Shown here: positions 41,201 to 53,507 of the stretch, piece by piece
How positions within the stretch are numbered: position 1 is the stretch's first letter
How the letters are laid out: each line of letters starts with the position of its first letter
Origin: Phytoseiulus persimilis
Lineage: Eukaryota > Arthropoda > Arachnida > Mesostigmata > Phytoseiidae
NCBI GenBank assembly: GCA_037576195.1
Contig: CM075102.1
Coordinates: forward strand, 9,548,001-9,612,000
DNA: 64,000 nt
Direction of reading: 5' to 3'
Program-made: the position numbers and the translations under genes
The notes under the pieces: generated by a model
Seen by the model: only the letters and a program-made list of their open reading frames with translations
Told to the model about the DNA's origin: nothing
Databases searched by the model: none

Positions 41201-44200
41201 AGCTAATAAGGCGTAGCTGTCGATCGGCACGTCTCGTTCCTTGGTTGGCATTCGGACTTTTCGAACCGGTAGAAACTTGAGTTTTGCAAATCGGCTCAAT
41301 GATTGCCCTTGTTTTTTACTTTTCTCAACAAAACAGTCGACAAACTTCTGCAGTCGACCGACCGATCGAGTTCAGAAGTGCCAAGGTCGACGCAGGATAG
41401 GATGCTGCTCAAACGCCAGGCAACTCCAGATTTCTAGCTCAGGGTCAATGAGAAGGACGAAAGATCGTTTCAACCTTGACCTCAATGTCGACCTCCTGAC
41501 AAGATCGCGTCCTCTCTGCATTATGACCCGTAACTCCTCGAGGAAGCCGAATTCGGAAAAATTTTCGAAAAAATTCCAAAAGCGGATAATTTTCACCGAT
41601 TTTGAGGCGTTAGGAGAGAGAGTAAGGAAATTCCCGAACGGAGAGAGCCATCATGGTCGGGATGAGGCTTTCAACACGTCGGGGCAAGTTTCTGAACAGA
41701 GTTGTAGTGCTTTCCCGACCGCTCGATCCCTCGGGTCGAAATACTCTGTCAAGAGTGGATCAGAGGATCAAGAGGCTTCCGCGGGCAGAACTTCAGAGCC
41801 AGAGTGAAACGTTCCGGTGTGCTCATGCGTCCCGAGAGACCGCGCGCGAAATTTCCGGCGCTCAACTGACTGCAACCAAACCGCCGCTTTGGCCACGCCC
41901 GCCGCTACGACCATCGGTGCGTCGAGCGAAGTCTGGCGGCTTGCAGTCGACTGATGTGAGAAGATGCAGGGCGGATGGAGAGCGGCTTCCCAGCTACTGG
42001 TTGCGTCGTTCTCCCCGTTCGAAGATTCAGTATGCGCTTGAGACCAACAGCCTCAGACGACGGGTCGGGGAAAACGCCAGTAAAAACCGGTGTGGCCGAC
42101 AGGCAGGCACTAACCCGTTTATGGAGCGCGATCTGGACTCAATTAAGCGACCGCCCTATCGGTGGAGGGAGTGAGTGAGTTTCTCGCTTGTTTGCTCGGC
42201 GGAGTTCGATATCAAGGCCGGCTAATTCGGCTTATCCCGAGACCTGAGGTCGTATATCTTATCGCTGGTTCCGACCGCAGACACTTCCTGGCGATGGCCG
42301 CGTGCATCCGTTCAGCCCTCGATGCGCGCTCAGAAGCTCCGAGGCAGCAATGACATCGAGGAACCTCTTCCCAGACAGTATCGTTGGGCCCTAGAGTGAA
42401 CAGGTCACTGTCGGGCTCTCGGAGATGGGGAGATCGGACGGATAGCTCCTCGCCGAAATTTCTCATCGTCCTAGAGAAGTCTCACCAGGCCGCACTTCTC
42501 ATCGAAGCTGTATGGGATGGCGCCGTTCCGTTGACTCGAGTTCAGTGTCCTCGTCCGAGCTCCGAGGCATTTGCCATCGCAGAGATGACGACGTGACTCA
42601 TAATTAACTCTGGAACCAAGAGTTGATTCTCGTCTGACGGACGCGAGACCCGACTTCAAACTCGACATCAACTTTCGAGGCCGGAACCGACTCGAAAGTA
42701 GCCAGGAACCGATGGGACTCGATCCGCCTCGCTGGAGAAGAGCTGGAATCTCTCGAAGGAGCTTCGTCCATGACCAAAGGAGGGAGCGCTCCTCTCGCAT
42801 GCTGCCAGTCTTGGTGATGGGTTCTGCCGCTAGGTGCTCTGGCTTTGTGAATCATTCTGAATCTGCCAGCTTGCTCCCCGAGTAACTGGAGAGTTCGCAC
42901 GCTCCCTTCCAACGAAATATTCCGCCTAGCGCTTTTGTGAGTCGCTGTCACGTCCTATCTTTATATATATTGCGCCTGCAACCCAGCAGCTGGAGAAGCA
43001 GCAGCTCCCCGACGTCGACTGGTACCACCGCAGGCAGGGCTGCTCCCTTTCTGGGTATCAATCACCACAGAGTTTGTGCATGGATTTGAAGCCTCCGGTT
43101 AGGGTCACTCGCGCCCCGAGAAGAAAGTTCCCGCAACTTCGTGCGGTCAGCTTGAACGGAAAACAGAATAGATATCCTAGGCTTCTTGTGAATCATCCTA
43201 TTTTTCCGCTCTGCTCGGAGACTTCGAAGAAAAGTTTCGATCAACAACAGCGCCAACGATTGAACGTCTGGGCAGCTTGGATGATCGGACAGAAAACGGC
43301 GCGGATCTCCTTGGGCGAGAGCTTTTGAGTTTTGAGGACAGTCCCTTAGATGTTCCTGAGAACTCGTAGGAGATCTGTGTATCTCTTTTGTAATAATATT
43401 TTGCCTATCAATCGCCGACCCCTTCATCGGATTGATCTCTATTACACAGAGGACGAACTCCGATGAAAATTTGGAGCAGCACTAGCCTCGAATGTTGGTC
43501 AACCTTTTTCCTTCTTGAGCTCATTGGATGGTTCCGAGTTCTCGGAAAAAAAAACTCTCAAAGCGAGACAAGGCTTGGGGAACGAGCGCTTGGAACCAAC
43601 GGCAGAAAGCTGCTCGTTGCAGGAATCAGTTTGTCCAGGATGATCGAGGTATGCTAAGCAGGAAGGCAGCATCGCGGCGGGTCCATGATCCGGGAATCCG
43701 AGTCGACGTTTATCAAAATCAGTCATTCACGCTTCTGTCGCGCGAGGAAGGGACTCCTTGCTTCCATTCGGACAGTGGTATAGGAGTGCCAGCGAGATAC
43801 GATCGCTGGGGAAGACTACAGCTCGACCAGAGCCTTCGCCGATGCCTCGTCGACCCGGAAATCCTACCTGAGATTGCACTGAATGTCGGTATTCATCTGT
43901 TCAGCAGGGGGCTTCATCCGAAAAACGTCGTTTGTTCACCCAAGCACTCCACGCAAGTCGATCCTTGCCAGCCGATCCGAGTTATGCGGCTTGCCCCGCT
44001 TCGTCATCTACAAAACCAATATTCGGTATATCTGCCTCGTTTGGGCACCAGTACGCTCAACGAACGGGAACCCGAAAGGCCCGTGATTATTCAAGCATGT
44101 CGACATTCGAACATGCCAAGAAAGCGGCTGTGATCGGCGAAGAAGCGGCTGCTTACGCGAAACCCTCTCGTTGCACGAGTCGCTTCGTCGTGCATCTGCG

Positions 44201-47200
44201 ACACGCCAAAGTTAATCTGTAGATATGACATATGCATTGAATGGATGGAGTCCGTGTCGAGCGTTCAAGGGGGAGTTTCGACAAGCTCAGCGTACTGTGC
44301 GCCTCGACACCGTTCCGTTCGGAGATCTGTATTCGAGCGATCGGAGAAGCGGTTCTCGACCTGCAGACCGGCCTTGTCCTCGACCTATCTTTTCCATAGA
44401 AGATCTGGGTATTCGATGGTGGAGAGGCGTGAATATCCCTCGAAGGTATTGAAGACGCAGACGATGACAGAGAATCTGGATTGAGGCTTTTGATGAGTTT
44501 GGCGTCGACTTTCGCGGAAGATGCCGAGTTATCGTCTTTTGTGGAGTGGTGCCTTTGTTTTGGTGATTCCTCCCGCTCCCGCCGCCGCTGCCGAGAGAGT
44601 CACCCAGTCGGTGAGATGCGATCGCGGCGTAACGGCAGTCCGCGGTTCATTGTAGAAGAAAAGAGCTGAAAGGGCAAACAACGGTCTGAAAGGCTCATGG
44701 AAGGAGCCACAACAATGGACGGGACCGCAACAGCGAGCTAGAGTAGGTACCGTCTTCCATTCGCTTCCTCCATCGATAACAAATAACAATTAGCAATGGA
44801 AACCAGACCTACAGACAGATACGCTTGTCTCGGGAGCCGTATCCGAACCTGCTCTCAGCGTGCCGAGAAAGATTTGTGACTTTTAACTCTCTGGCGATAA
44901 GCTCAAAGACACGGCAGCGATGGTTCCCTCCGCGAGTCGGGACAGCGCGTTTCGTCGAACTGTCGCGGCCGAGTAAGATCCTCTCGTCGGAAGTCTGTCT
45001 CGACCGAATTAGGAAGGAGGAAATGGAGAGAAACCGGTCCTGAATTTCGAAAGTGCTCGGAGGGGTAGCACAGTAGCCGGTAATGGGTTTCGTTTGATTG
45101 TCGGTGGGTCCGAAGCTCGTTCCACGTGTGCGCTTTCTCTAACCACAAATTGCCACTCGCTTAGGTCGCATTAGTCTCTGCGGGACCCGGAAGGTGCTGC
45201 GGTACCCAGAACATCTTCCTAAGAGTGTCTCGGCCCGGGCATTCCTTCCGGAACTGTCGATGGTCGCCGCGGCTTCGCCAGGAGGTCTCTGACTGCGCCG
45301 CTGTCCCGGCAAATCGCGGAGAATCTAGCTGTGTCAAACTCTGGTCATCGGGCCATCCTCACCCGACGCAGAACTACGTAACCATATCCTCTTCCTTCAG
45401 AACCCTTGTTTGGTGGCAGCCACTTGAGATACCGGTCGTCTCGCTGGGTGGCCCCTGAAATTGCACGTTAACAGCACACCCTAATGTCATTTCCGTGAGC
45501 AAACAAGGAAGAAAGGTCATCTCAAGCGCACATTAAAAACATGTTAACACAGACGTACGAGCCGTTAACCGTTTGCTTCGTTTGGTCAAGCGAGAGGAAA
45601 CCGAGCACGCAAAGGTCCCACTCGAGCCAGCCACCAGCGCTGAGCGGTTTCGGGGGCGCCGACTTCGGGAACGAAGTGAGGAATCGAGATAGAAACGGGT
45701 CAATTTGTCTTCGCTGAGGAGGTTGACGGAAGGCTTTGACGTGTCTCCGAAAGACGTTCGCAGCTTCAGGAGTAACAAGGCTCCAGGGCCAAGACGTGAG
45801 TTTCCGGCAGCGCGTCCGAAGTCACCGACGTTCACACGCGTGCCTGGAAGCTTTTGGAAGGTACTCCCCTGCTCTTCACTTTTACCAATGCTTCGCTGTC
45901 GAAGTTTCCTGACTCACTCCCTTGCCCTGTCAACAACGAGTTCGGCAACAGGCGGCGATCCTGGCAGACCAATCGCTTAATGGCTGCGATCTGAAATCCC
46001 GTGAGTTCGGATCCAGGAGGGATCGACCGGAACTTCCTGAATCTCTGCGGGATCAGGAGACTAGAATGTCGCCTGTGATCCTCGATGTGTCGTCCGCTTC
46101 CCGGAATGATATGTGTGACAGAGGATCTCCAGAGAATTCCAGACTTTCGCAATAGCTCGATGCGATGTACATAGCGAAAATCTGTTATCCTTTTGTTGCA
46201 GCCGTACTCCTTTCACCGCGGTGCGAAAGAGAGAGTGACAGGAGAGTGACGCCGCGGAAAACGAGAATAAAGCGAAAAGAACCGTCTGGTCTCAGGGGAA
46301 CGCAGGAGGGGAACAACAGGGGCATATTCCGGGTGGGAGGGGAGAAGAAGGAGGGCTTGGCGGGCACAACGGCTCAGAGGCAGGAACAGGCGACGTTTGA
46401 CGGGAGCGTTAAGAGGAACGATGCAGGGGTAAATTCTGGATCGCAATCGTCGGGTATCCCCTTCCCTCTACCCCAGCTCTTCCCTTGTATCTCCTCTCCT
46501 ATCCCCGTTTCCTTCTTTCTTTCTCGGTTTATTTATCACCCATCTTGCGCGCGCCGTGGAAGCAGTCACCCAAGCGCGAACGAGGAATCGATGTCCTTTC
46601 CGATACTCGGATATCATCATCCGTGAGGTGAGCTGCCCATGGAAGGAAAATACGAACAGTCATCCCCTCGTGATTCGCCCGCCGAACAATGGAAAGCTCC
46701 GGACGGACGATGACTCTGTCCCCCCAGAGCAAGCAATACAACTCAGGCGACGGGATAATTCTCGTCATGGTTCCGGAATTCGTTCACTCCAGATGAGCAA
46801 ACCTGTCGCGCGTACACGGCTCGGACAAAAAAAAAAACGTATTTGCATCAATCAGTCGCGTGAGCTCCTCGACTCGGTTCGTATTTCTTCATCTCCTCTT
46901 CAGTTGGTCTTCGCCGCCGGTTTCGTTAATAGCCATGTTTCCGAATTATCGAACACTTTGATCGAGTCGATCGTGGCCATCGTGTTATATACCTACCCAC
47001 TTAATTGAAGAATCGCCGTTCGGCCCGCAATGTGATCACCCTTTGCTTCTGCTCGGCTCGCTCGCTCGCTGTCTGACCGATGCCAAAATAGAAAGAACCA
47101 CCGGCGGAAGGGCGAATCCACCCGAATTAATATCAACAACGACATCGAACGTCGTCGGCGCGGACCGCAAGTCCTGATGGGCGTTCCTGTTTGGAGATAC

Positions 47201-49880
47201 TGACATCGCTGGTTTTTCTTCTCTTGATGCTACCTTCTTTCTGTCTCCATGTTATTGATTCTCCTCTTGATGCGCGAGTCTTCTCCCCCTCGAACAATCA
47301 AAGCTGCGATTCGATACTGACCGCCAACCGAGGAAACATGACCCCAACGGTTCAAAAGAGGAATCCCAGTCCCGGATCCCCCAGTTCCATTGCCGGGCTC
47401 TCGCTGAGCCGTATTTCGGAGTCAGTCCCTGCATCCTGCTGCTCCTACGCGGGCTTGCCAAGAAGGAGCGAGATATCTCCTGCGTCTCGAACGTCGTCTC
47501 GCGGGCTCTGCGATCGACAGGATAGGGAACGGCTCATCAGCGGTCCAGAGATTGTTTTTGACAGGATTCGGATGTCAATCCGATCCAGCCCGCTCCGTCT
47601 CGCAGATTCAAACCAGAAAAGCCCCTCCCATCCACTGTGTGTTTCTCTCTCCTCCTCTCGGGAATCGATCTCTATGTCGTAATGAAGCGATCGATTGAGA
47701 CGAGTGGTTGATCGATGAGTAGTAGTGACCTGTGTGCCGCGAATCGAAAACTTCTGCGAGAGGGAAGTGAAAGCAAATTCCGCCTTTCGGATGATGAAAA
47801 GCTTCGGCAGCGGTGGAAGTCGTCCAGACAATGAATGACCTTCATCAGAGCTGTACAGGCCCAAGGCCGTTGCTGTCCCGCGCGGACAGGACTTGGCCTT
47901 ACCGGTGTTCAAACTCTCTCGTGGAGCGCGTCGCTCCTGCGGAGTTTTCCGAAACATGGATGTCGAAATGTTTGATTTGCGGTCGCTGTTTCTGTGCGTA
48001 CTGAACGCGGCCTGCGACGTCGGCAGCGCGCAGTCCACGCGCCGGCTTGATCGGCTGGGTCGTCTACTTTTTTCGGTCGCTCGTTCGTTCTTTTCCTTTC
48101 TTTCGGTGAGTGACTGACTGTAGTCGCATGCCAGATGCTGTCTTTGAGCCCCACGGTTCGGACTCGCCGTCGTTCGTCCGTCGTCCCAACGGCCGGTCGG
48201 CCGGCATGCTATGGCGACGGCTGAAACCCGCTATATTCGTTCACTTAGGGCGGCTTTGCTTTACTATATGCATACTTTGGTGAGTTTACACGCACGACGA
48301 CGCAAGCAACCAAACAAACATACACACGACGTGATCCGGCCATTAGAATTAGAAGAGACTTGGCGCACCCTCGAGCAGAAATGAAAGGGCTGACAGCGGA
48401 TTTAAATCAGAATGAAGAGGAGCGATTTCAGGGCAGTCAAGACGATGCTGTCGCTCGAGAGCCTTCGGTTTCGTCGGAGACCGGTGCAGGATTTCTGATT
48501 CGTGGACTTCAGAGAGCTGTTCTCGTGGCTATGGACACCGGTCACCGTTTTTGAGAGACAGGATTGGCGAGCCTGCAGCGACGGAGCTCGAATCGGACGA
48601 GTGCAAAATTCACCACTCGCAAAACTCTCCGTGAACGTGCCGGATTCGCTCGAAGCTCTGGATCACGTCGAAACGTCTCGAATCCTCTCGGAGCGCGGAT
48701 CAGACGCCCAGATTACGACCGTCGATTCGCCGTCGACGGCTCGGACAACAACGTTGGATCAGAGAATCGGGAGTTTCCGAAGTCATCGAGTCGGATCGAT
48801 CTGGGTCTTTTCCAATGACATGTTTGCTATGTTGGGGCTCATAGCTCTCGGAATATTCGCGGCTCTCTGGGAAATCGCCGCCACAACACCGAATAGACTT
48901 GTGGAGCAGCGACATGTCTTATCTGGTTCAGCTCGGACGAGCTCTTGGTTCCGACCAGAAAGAGGTCCAGTGCTGCTGTTTGGTGAGGGTCTGTGAGTGA
49001 CACCGGCCGCAACAATGGTCAGCCGAACGAGATCGATCTCGAGTAGTTGTCGCCAGCTCGCCAGCCAACTCCATCACCGGCTTTGTCTGAGTTCACTTAA
49101 ACGATTCCTAAATAGAGTCTCCAAAACAGAATAACTTGATGTATCGACTCGCAAACCTCTAATGCAGTTCTATTCCTTGCTCAACGAGGGGACCCCCCAA
49201 GAAGTCGAGAGCTCGGGACCACCAGCACTGATTTGGAGAGCGACGACACCCCGTACTGAAAGTATAACGACGGGCCCTGCGGAAATCCTGCTTTCTTCGC
49301 GTGAACCGCAGTCGGGTATTCCTTTCTCTTCGTTTTCAGGCCCTGTTTCCTCGAGCAGGAACTAAGGTTCTCTGGAACTAAGGTCAGGTCTCTGGGAAAT
49401 CCAGTTAGGGAGCTCGTGGAGGCAAATTCAATCAAAATAACAAGGAAGGAGGTGGACGGGTCGCGGAGAAGAGCGGAGGCGGACTTGGAGACTCTCAGTG
49501 ACAATGTTTTCCGACTCATAGAGACAAAAAAGAGCTGAAGCAAACGAGGAGAAGGGGCAACGTCGACAGAGCTTTTTGGGTTGATGGTAGCGTGTCGCGA
49601 GGCCTCGGTGAGCCGACGGTATCCCAGACAAAACAGGATGAGGAAAACCTCGGCAGCATGACACTTTTGCTGGAGAGCGTACGAAGGGTGAGGGAAGCCG
49701 CGGTGCTGTTTTCCGGCTGGAGGAGGCGGGGAAACGAGGAGCTCATCAATCCAAACGGCTGTGGATATATGCCTGCGGAATTCGCCGGGGACGTGTCCGC
49801 AGGTTTTGTTAGGGTTCCGGTCTCGAAGCGAATCTCGAAAGACAGGTCAGCTGTTTCGGTCCCACGTCGCAGGTTCACTC
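35250..49880. other. No gene recognised
   Basis: The largest open frames (207 codons at 37,596-38,219 and 201 codons at 43,528-44,133, both plus) show no domain. A minus frame near 35,830-35,880 has a short protein-like piece (DIGIWLVLPKKYSDILGD). A plus frame at 48,502-48,996 contains one hydrophobic stretch that could span a membrane (MLGLIALGIFAALW). None is enough to call a gene. Confidence 0.45.
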
Positions 49881-50117
49881 CCTTTATTCTCCTCTGTTTT
49901 TGTTCCATGTCTTCTGGATTGTTCAGCCAGCCTAGAAAGCGGGTAACAGGTCCTGCATAAGTGGCGCCGTCCGGATAGATGAAGTCTGTGTTGGCGCCAT
50001 ACGTCCAGATGAAAATATCCGTATGGTAGGAGGGCACGCCCGTCTGCTTTTGCATCACCCCGAAAAGTGCCCGCTCATCGGAGGCTGTCCGCCCATCGGG
50101 AACTGTACTCCAGTTAT
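49881..50117 (-). CDS. Possible exon of an unrecognised protein, weakly DM9/DUF3421-like
   Basis: On the minus strand a frame stays open through this stretch. Its composition is unlike the Arg/Ser-rich shadow frames: it is rich in aromatics, Gly, Asp and Thr, and third codon positions are GC-richer than second positions. It begins after a T-rich run and an AG at about 50,118 that could be a splice acceptor. Readable pieces are NWSTVPDGRTASDERALFGV, then QTGVPSYHTDIFIWTYG, then FIYPDGATYAGPVTRFLGWL. The order W, DG, A-L-x-G, G-x-P-x-Y is reminiscent of DM9 repeats, which occur in arthropod and mollusc lectin-like proteins, but the match is loose. A second short protein-like piece on the same strand at about 50,298-50,395 (with AYLWGWHAAVGVAIGG) could be an upstream exon about 180 bases away. 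I cannot show an intact gene here, and it may be a relic. Confidence 0.22.
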
Positions 50118-50887
50118 AGAGAGTAGGCTCCTGATCCCGTTTTCGGAAAAAAACAATTCAGGATGAAAGACTCCGCTGCAACGATTGAGGATAAAAAACT
50201 GAAATTTTCAGAAGTTTTTAACGCTGATTCCACATGCTCAGATTCCAACGATTCCGAACCGAAGAAGAACAACATGCAACGACTTCCGCTACACTTTAGG
50301 TGCCGGCGGGGGTTTCCAGTCTCCGCCGATTGCCACCCCCACTGCGGCGTGCCAGCCCCACAGGTACGCTTTCGGGAAGCCCCGACGGTCGAATATGTCA
50401 CAACTCTGGATCTCGCGGACCCGATTCCTGCCGGTTGTGAGCCAAAACGGACGGCGGGGTCTCCATCTCGCTCCTACCATCGAGCTTTTTGAGCGACTGT
50501 GGGTTCCGATCCTCATGTTGTGAGAAAACCGGCGAGAACCTCTGAAGTCTCTTGCGTGGAGGCACCGCACAAGTCAACTCGGCCAGTGCTACGGTGTCGG
50601 AAGGAACAAATCTTTCAAACACAGAAGAGCTAACGCCATAGTTAGAGGAAACCGCGTTCTCATTGAGTCGCCGAAGTGGCTTCGCTACGATGGATTGTTC
50701 AATGTAAGCTGGGGTTCGCGCCCCTTCGACGGAAACGCCCCCTGTTATGGTGCCATGTCGGTCCGGCAGCGTTGCTCTCTGCGCTCGATCCGCTTCTGCT
50801 TGATTCGCTCCGAGCCACAGAATCACTTCGCGAGAGTCTGACGAGTCCTCCGTTCTGCGCACTCCGCCTCACCGGGAGAAACTCAAC

Positions 50888-50895
50888 AGAGAGAG

Positions 50896-50970
<75 letters not shown>
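50888..50970. repeat. GA dinucleotide microsatellite
   Basis: An AG/GA run of 83 bases is broken once by a C at 50,898. The uninterrupted part (50,899-50,970) is 36 GA units. Open frames through it encode only alternating Glu-Arg or Ser-Leu and are not genes. GA tracts can bind GAGA-type factors in arthropods. It lies about 1.7 kb upstream of the atonal-like start codon. Confidence 0.97.
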
Positions 50971-50971
<1 letters not shown>

Positions 50972-51461
50972 GACACCGGCAGCACAGCAGACCCTGCACA
51001 TGCATGGGGCGACTCGAGAGTTGCTCGAAGCTGTTGAGGGTTTGCCTAGCCGACAATCGTCCGGAGCTGTCCTCGGGCGAGTTCAGTGTCTGTCTTGATG
51101 AGGCTGTCATCTCCTCTTGACTCGCGTTTTGTGCGAGTTTCTCGGAACGAGCGTTCTCGCGCTCGTCGGCCGCCGCCTCTACAATGCCCATTGTAGAGAA
51201 AGCCGATGTTGAAGTGTCAGAGACTCTAAACGATACCTCTATAATGAACTGCGTCGTCGAGAGACCACAGAAAGAAAGTCTCGCCTATTTCGCATGGTGA
51301 GTCCGGAGCTCCTCGAGCGCGGGAGAGATCTCTCTAAATACTCTATTTATTCTCTCTCGGCGCTCTTGACGACATTTTGACACCGTGCTCGATGACATCG
51401 ATCACAACTACATGGCCGCCAGCGGACTTTGGCGCATGACAGCGATGCTGTCGAGGGCAAT

Positions 51462-51543
51462 GACGACGACGACGACCTCCTATGGGGAAAGTAGTGATGA
51501 TGATGACGAAGACGGCGATAACCACCAGTACGATGATGATGAG
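51462..51543. repeat. GAC/GAT trinucleotide tract, interrupted
   Basis: A (GAC)5 block at the start and GAT blocks near 51,494 and 51,532 are separated by non-repeat sequence. This is low-complexity DNA about 1 kb upstream of the atonal-like promoter. Confidence 0.8.
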
Positions 51544-51600
51544 AGCGCTCGTGGTTCAACGCTACGGTGGCTGTTGGTTACTTGGTGGCTACTAGAGCAT

Positions 51601-52435
51601 GAGCGCCGCTCAAATTAGGGGTGTCTCTCAGACGGCCAACAACTAACCGACCAAGCGGCCGAGCGAGCGGCCGAACGAAAGACGAAGAAAGCGAACATTC
51701 AAGACCGTGCGTCACCGAACAGAATTCCTTCCAAGGCGCCCCGGTGAATTCACCGTTTTCAGCTTGTTCACCGACTCCACTCCCGAAGTTCACCCGTTAG
51801 TCGAGTGAGCGGTCGGCGCACGAACGACTCGGTCACTATGAATTCCTCGCGGACATCAGAGTGGAACGTCTCCGCGCGAGTCACTGACGGAACGAGACTT
51901 TGTTCAGAGCACGCTCCTGGCTCCCCTCCTCCCCCGTTCCCCCGGGTCCTCGCAACAGGGTCTTGGGGACCGGAGCGGCAAGAGGATGTTGGAGAAGTCT
52001 GAGAATTCGCTTGACTCGAACTCATTTAGCAGAGCTCCCGAGATGGATCGACTCCCGCTCGGCCTGGATACCGACACCAGTTTCCGTTTTATTGCAAAAT
52101 GGCCACCGTTGAATCTATTTCGACCGAGGTGGGCCGAGTCCAGGTCTCGCGGTCACCAAGTCCGCGAGAGAGTGGACTCGGGTCTCGCGCGGCTCAGAAA
52201 ACTAGCCTGAAACTCACGAGTTTCAGCTCCTTTTCGTTGAGGAAGATGCGGCGTCAGCGGTCTTCAGCAGAGAATTCTGGCTTTCGGCGTCGAAGATGAC
52301 GCGCGACGTCGAACTTCTGAACTTTTCTGCTCGTAACGTGCATGGGATCGCTGGCGGACCTCGGCGAAGGCGGAGCTGAAGGCGGTCCGGGCAAGAAGAA
52401 AGTCTTCATTCTCTCCATCTTCGTCGCGTCCGGCT
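51601..52435 (+). other. Proximal upstream region of the atonal-like gene
   Basis: This is about 830 bases of CpG-rich sequence between the trinucleotide tract at 51.5 kb and the TATA box. I find no convincing gene on either strand. Reading it base by base I also find no CANNTG E-box, so the proximal promoter lacks the usual sites for bHLH autoregulation. Other transcription factor sites may be present, but I cannot call them. Confidence 0.5.
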
Positions 52436-52475
52436 TATAAAAGCGGAGCTGCGAGAGCTGGGAACTTCACAGTTG
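52436..52475 (+). promoter_or_regulatory. Core promoter of the atonal-like gene: TATA box plus initiator
   Basis: A perfect TATAAAAG lies at 52,436-52,443. About 33 bases downstream is an initiator-like TTCACAGTT (52,466-52,474), which places transcription start near 52,469-52,471, at normal TATA-to-start spacing. The start codon follows about 160 bases later in the same exon. A CAGTTG E-box (52,470-52,475) overlaps the initiator. The spacing and the gene downstream make this convincing; the exact start base is inference. Confidence 0.75.
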
Positions 52476-52631
52476 ATTAGACTTCGACAATCGACAAAAG
52501 TGCCTCCCCAGTGTTCTCGACCACCGGACTATTTCAACGTAAAAGCTCACGAAGCGTTCCCTAAAGACGTCACACGGAACATCTCGTGCTAGGATCTCTC
52601 GTTTCAAGCCGTCGCCACCGAGTTCACCGAA
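52470..52631 (+). other. 5' UTR of the atonal-like gene (predicted)
   Basis: This stretch runs from the predicted initiator to the start codon. It has no ATG, so there is no upstream open frame, and no clear splice acceptor, which supports an unspliced leader. The boundary at the 5' end is predicted from the TATA box only. Confidence 0.6.
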
Positions 52632-53102
52632 ATGGCGCTTGTGTCAAGCTACTTCGAGCACCGCGAGTACGCGGCCGCCGAACCCACCTACTTCTACGGA
52701 GACTGCTTCAACCAGCAGCAGTCTTCCTCGCCGGGTTTCAGCACAGTGTCCCAGAGTCCGCCGCAGCAGTCGTTCGACATGATGTACACCGAATCGCAGG
52801 ACATGGAGGACGCGAGCAGTGAATACTCCACCGGTTCGACAGAGACCTCCAGGGACGAGAAGAAAATTTCCAAATCCAAGAAAAATGGCTCAAGCGGTGC
52901 ACCGCCGACCGTGATGAAGAAACGCCGCCTCGCCGCGAACGCTCGCGAACGTCGCCGAATGCACTCCCTCAACGTCGCTTTCGACAAACTCCGGGACGTG
53001 GTGCCGTCCCTGGGCAACGACCGAAAACTCTCCAAGTTCGAAACCCTCCAAATGGCCCAAAGCTACATCTCAGCGCTGGCGGAACTCCTTGCGAGACATT
53101 AG
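52632..53102 (+). CDS. ato: Atonal-family basic helix-loop-helix proneural transcription factor, single exon
   Basis: The frame encodes 156 residues and ends in TAG. Residues 96-153 form a complete bHLH. The basic region (about 96-110) reads [15 protein letters not shown], helix 1 begins [15 protein letters not shown], the loop holds SLGNDRK, and helix 2 contains [20 protein letters not shown]. The NARERRRM core and the ETLQMAQ-YI-AL helix are diagnostic of the Atonal/ATOH group rather than NeuroD or achaete-scute. Only three residues follow helix 2, as in Drosophila Atonal. The N-terminal 90 residues are rich in Ser, Gln, Tyr and acidic residues, which suits an activation region. Family members heterodimerise with Daughterless/E proteins on E-boxes in the nucleus and specify sense-organ or photoreceptor precursors. 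The ATG has G at -3 and G at +4, and no ATG lies between the predicted cap site and it. The paralogue (ato, cato, amos or ATOH7-like) cannot be fixed from sequence alone, so the symbol is a family-level assignment. Confidence 0.96.
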   Translation: MALVSSYFEHREYAAAEPTYFYGDCFNQQQSSSPGFSTVSQSPPQQSFDMMYTESQDMEDASSEYSTGSTETSRDEKKISKSKKNGSSGAPPTVMKKRRLAANARERRRMHSLNVAFDKLRDVVPSLGNDRKLSKFETLQMAQSYISALAELLARH

Positions 53103-53195
53103 CTGCGGAAGAGTTGATTGTTAAGTTATTGATTGTGTAGATTTAAATGAGCCCCTCCACGGCCGGCTCGAAGTCCAATCATCGCCATGCGCCGC

Positions 53196-53203
53196 TGTAC
53201 ATA
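53196..53203 (+). promoter_or_regulatory. Pumilio/PUF response element 1 (TGTACATA)
   Basis: This is an exact match to the PUF consensus UGUANAUA, on the sense strand, 94 bases after the stop codon of the atonal-like gene. PUF proteins bind such sites in 3' UTRs to repress translation and promote mRNA decay. Confidence 0.5.
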
Positions 53204-53409
53204 GATAGATCGACCACTTTGTCTCTTCGCCGTCATTACAGCTATCACCAAACGATGTCGGCACTCAACTCAGACGACTAGTAGCTCCGTCGAACTCTGT
53301 CACCACCGGAAAAATCCGCCATTTGAACGAGAGAGAGAGGGGCGAGAAAACTACTTCGATCTATTATAGTCTGCTAGTCGAACGTGCCAACCATTGCTCA
53401 GTTTTCTTC

Positions 53410-53417
53410 TGTAAATA
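53410..53417 (+). promoter_or_regulatory. Pumilio/PUF response element 2 (TGTAAATA)
   Basis: This is a second exact UGUANAUA match on the sense strand, in the middle of the predicted 3' UTR and preceded by a T-rich run. Confidence 0.5.
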
Positions 53418-53507
53418 CGATTTTAGAGCCCGATATTGATCTAAGGAACCACTTTTTTGGAAAACACACACGAACCATGTAACGGAGTGATTCTCGTGGA
53501 ACGAATT

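Noticed and set aside
50676..51191. Open frames through the GA tract encoding Glu-Arg or Ser-Leu repeats
   Set aside because: They are open only because a pure dinucleotide repeat has no stop codons.
24686..51384. TGTCAAAATGTC occurring three times (24.69 kb plus; 26.43 and 51.37 kb minus)
   Set aside because: A 12-mer seen three times on two strands of 64 kb is expected about once by chance among all possible 12-mers, so it is not evidence of a shared element.
52694..53035. 113-codon minus-strand frame opposite the atonal-like gene
   Set aside because: It is the antisense shadow of a strongly conserved bHLH coding region.
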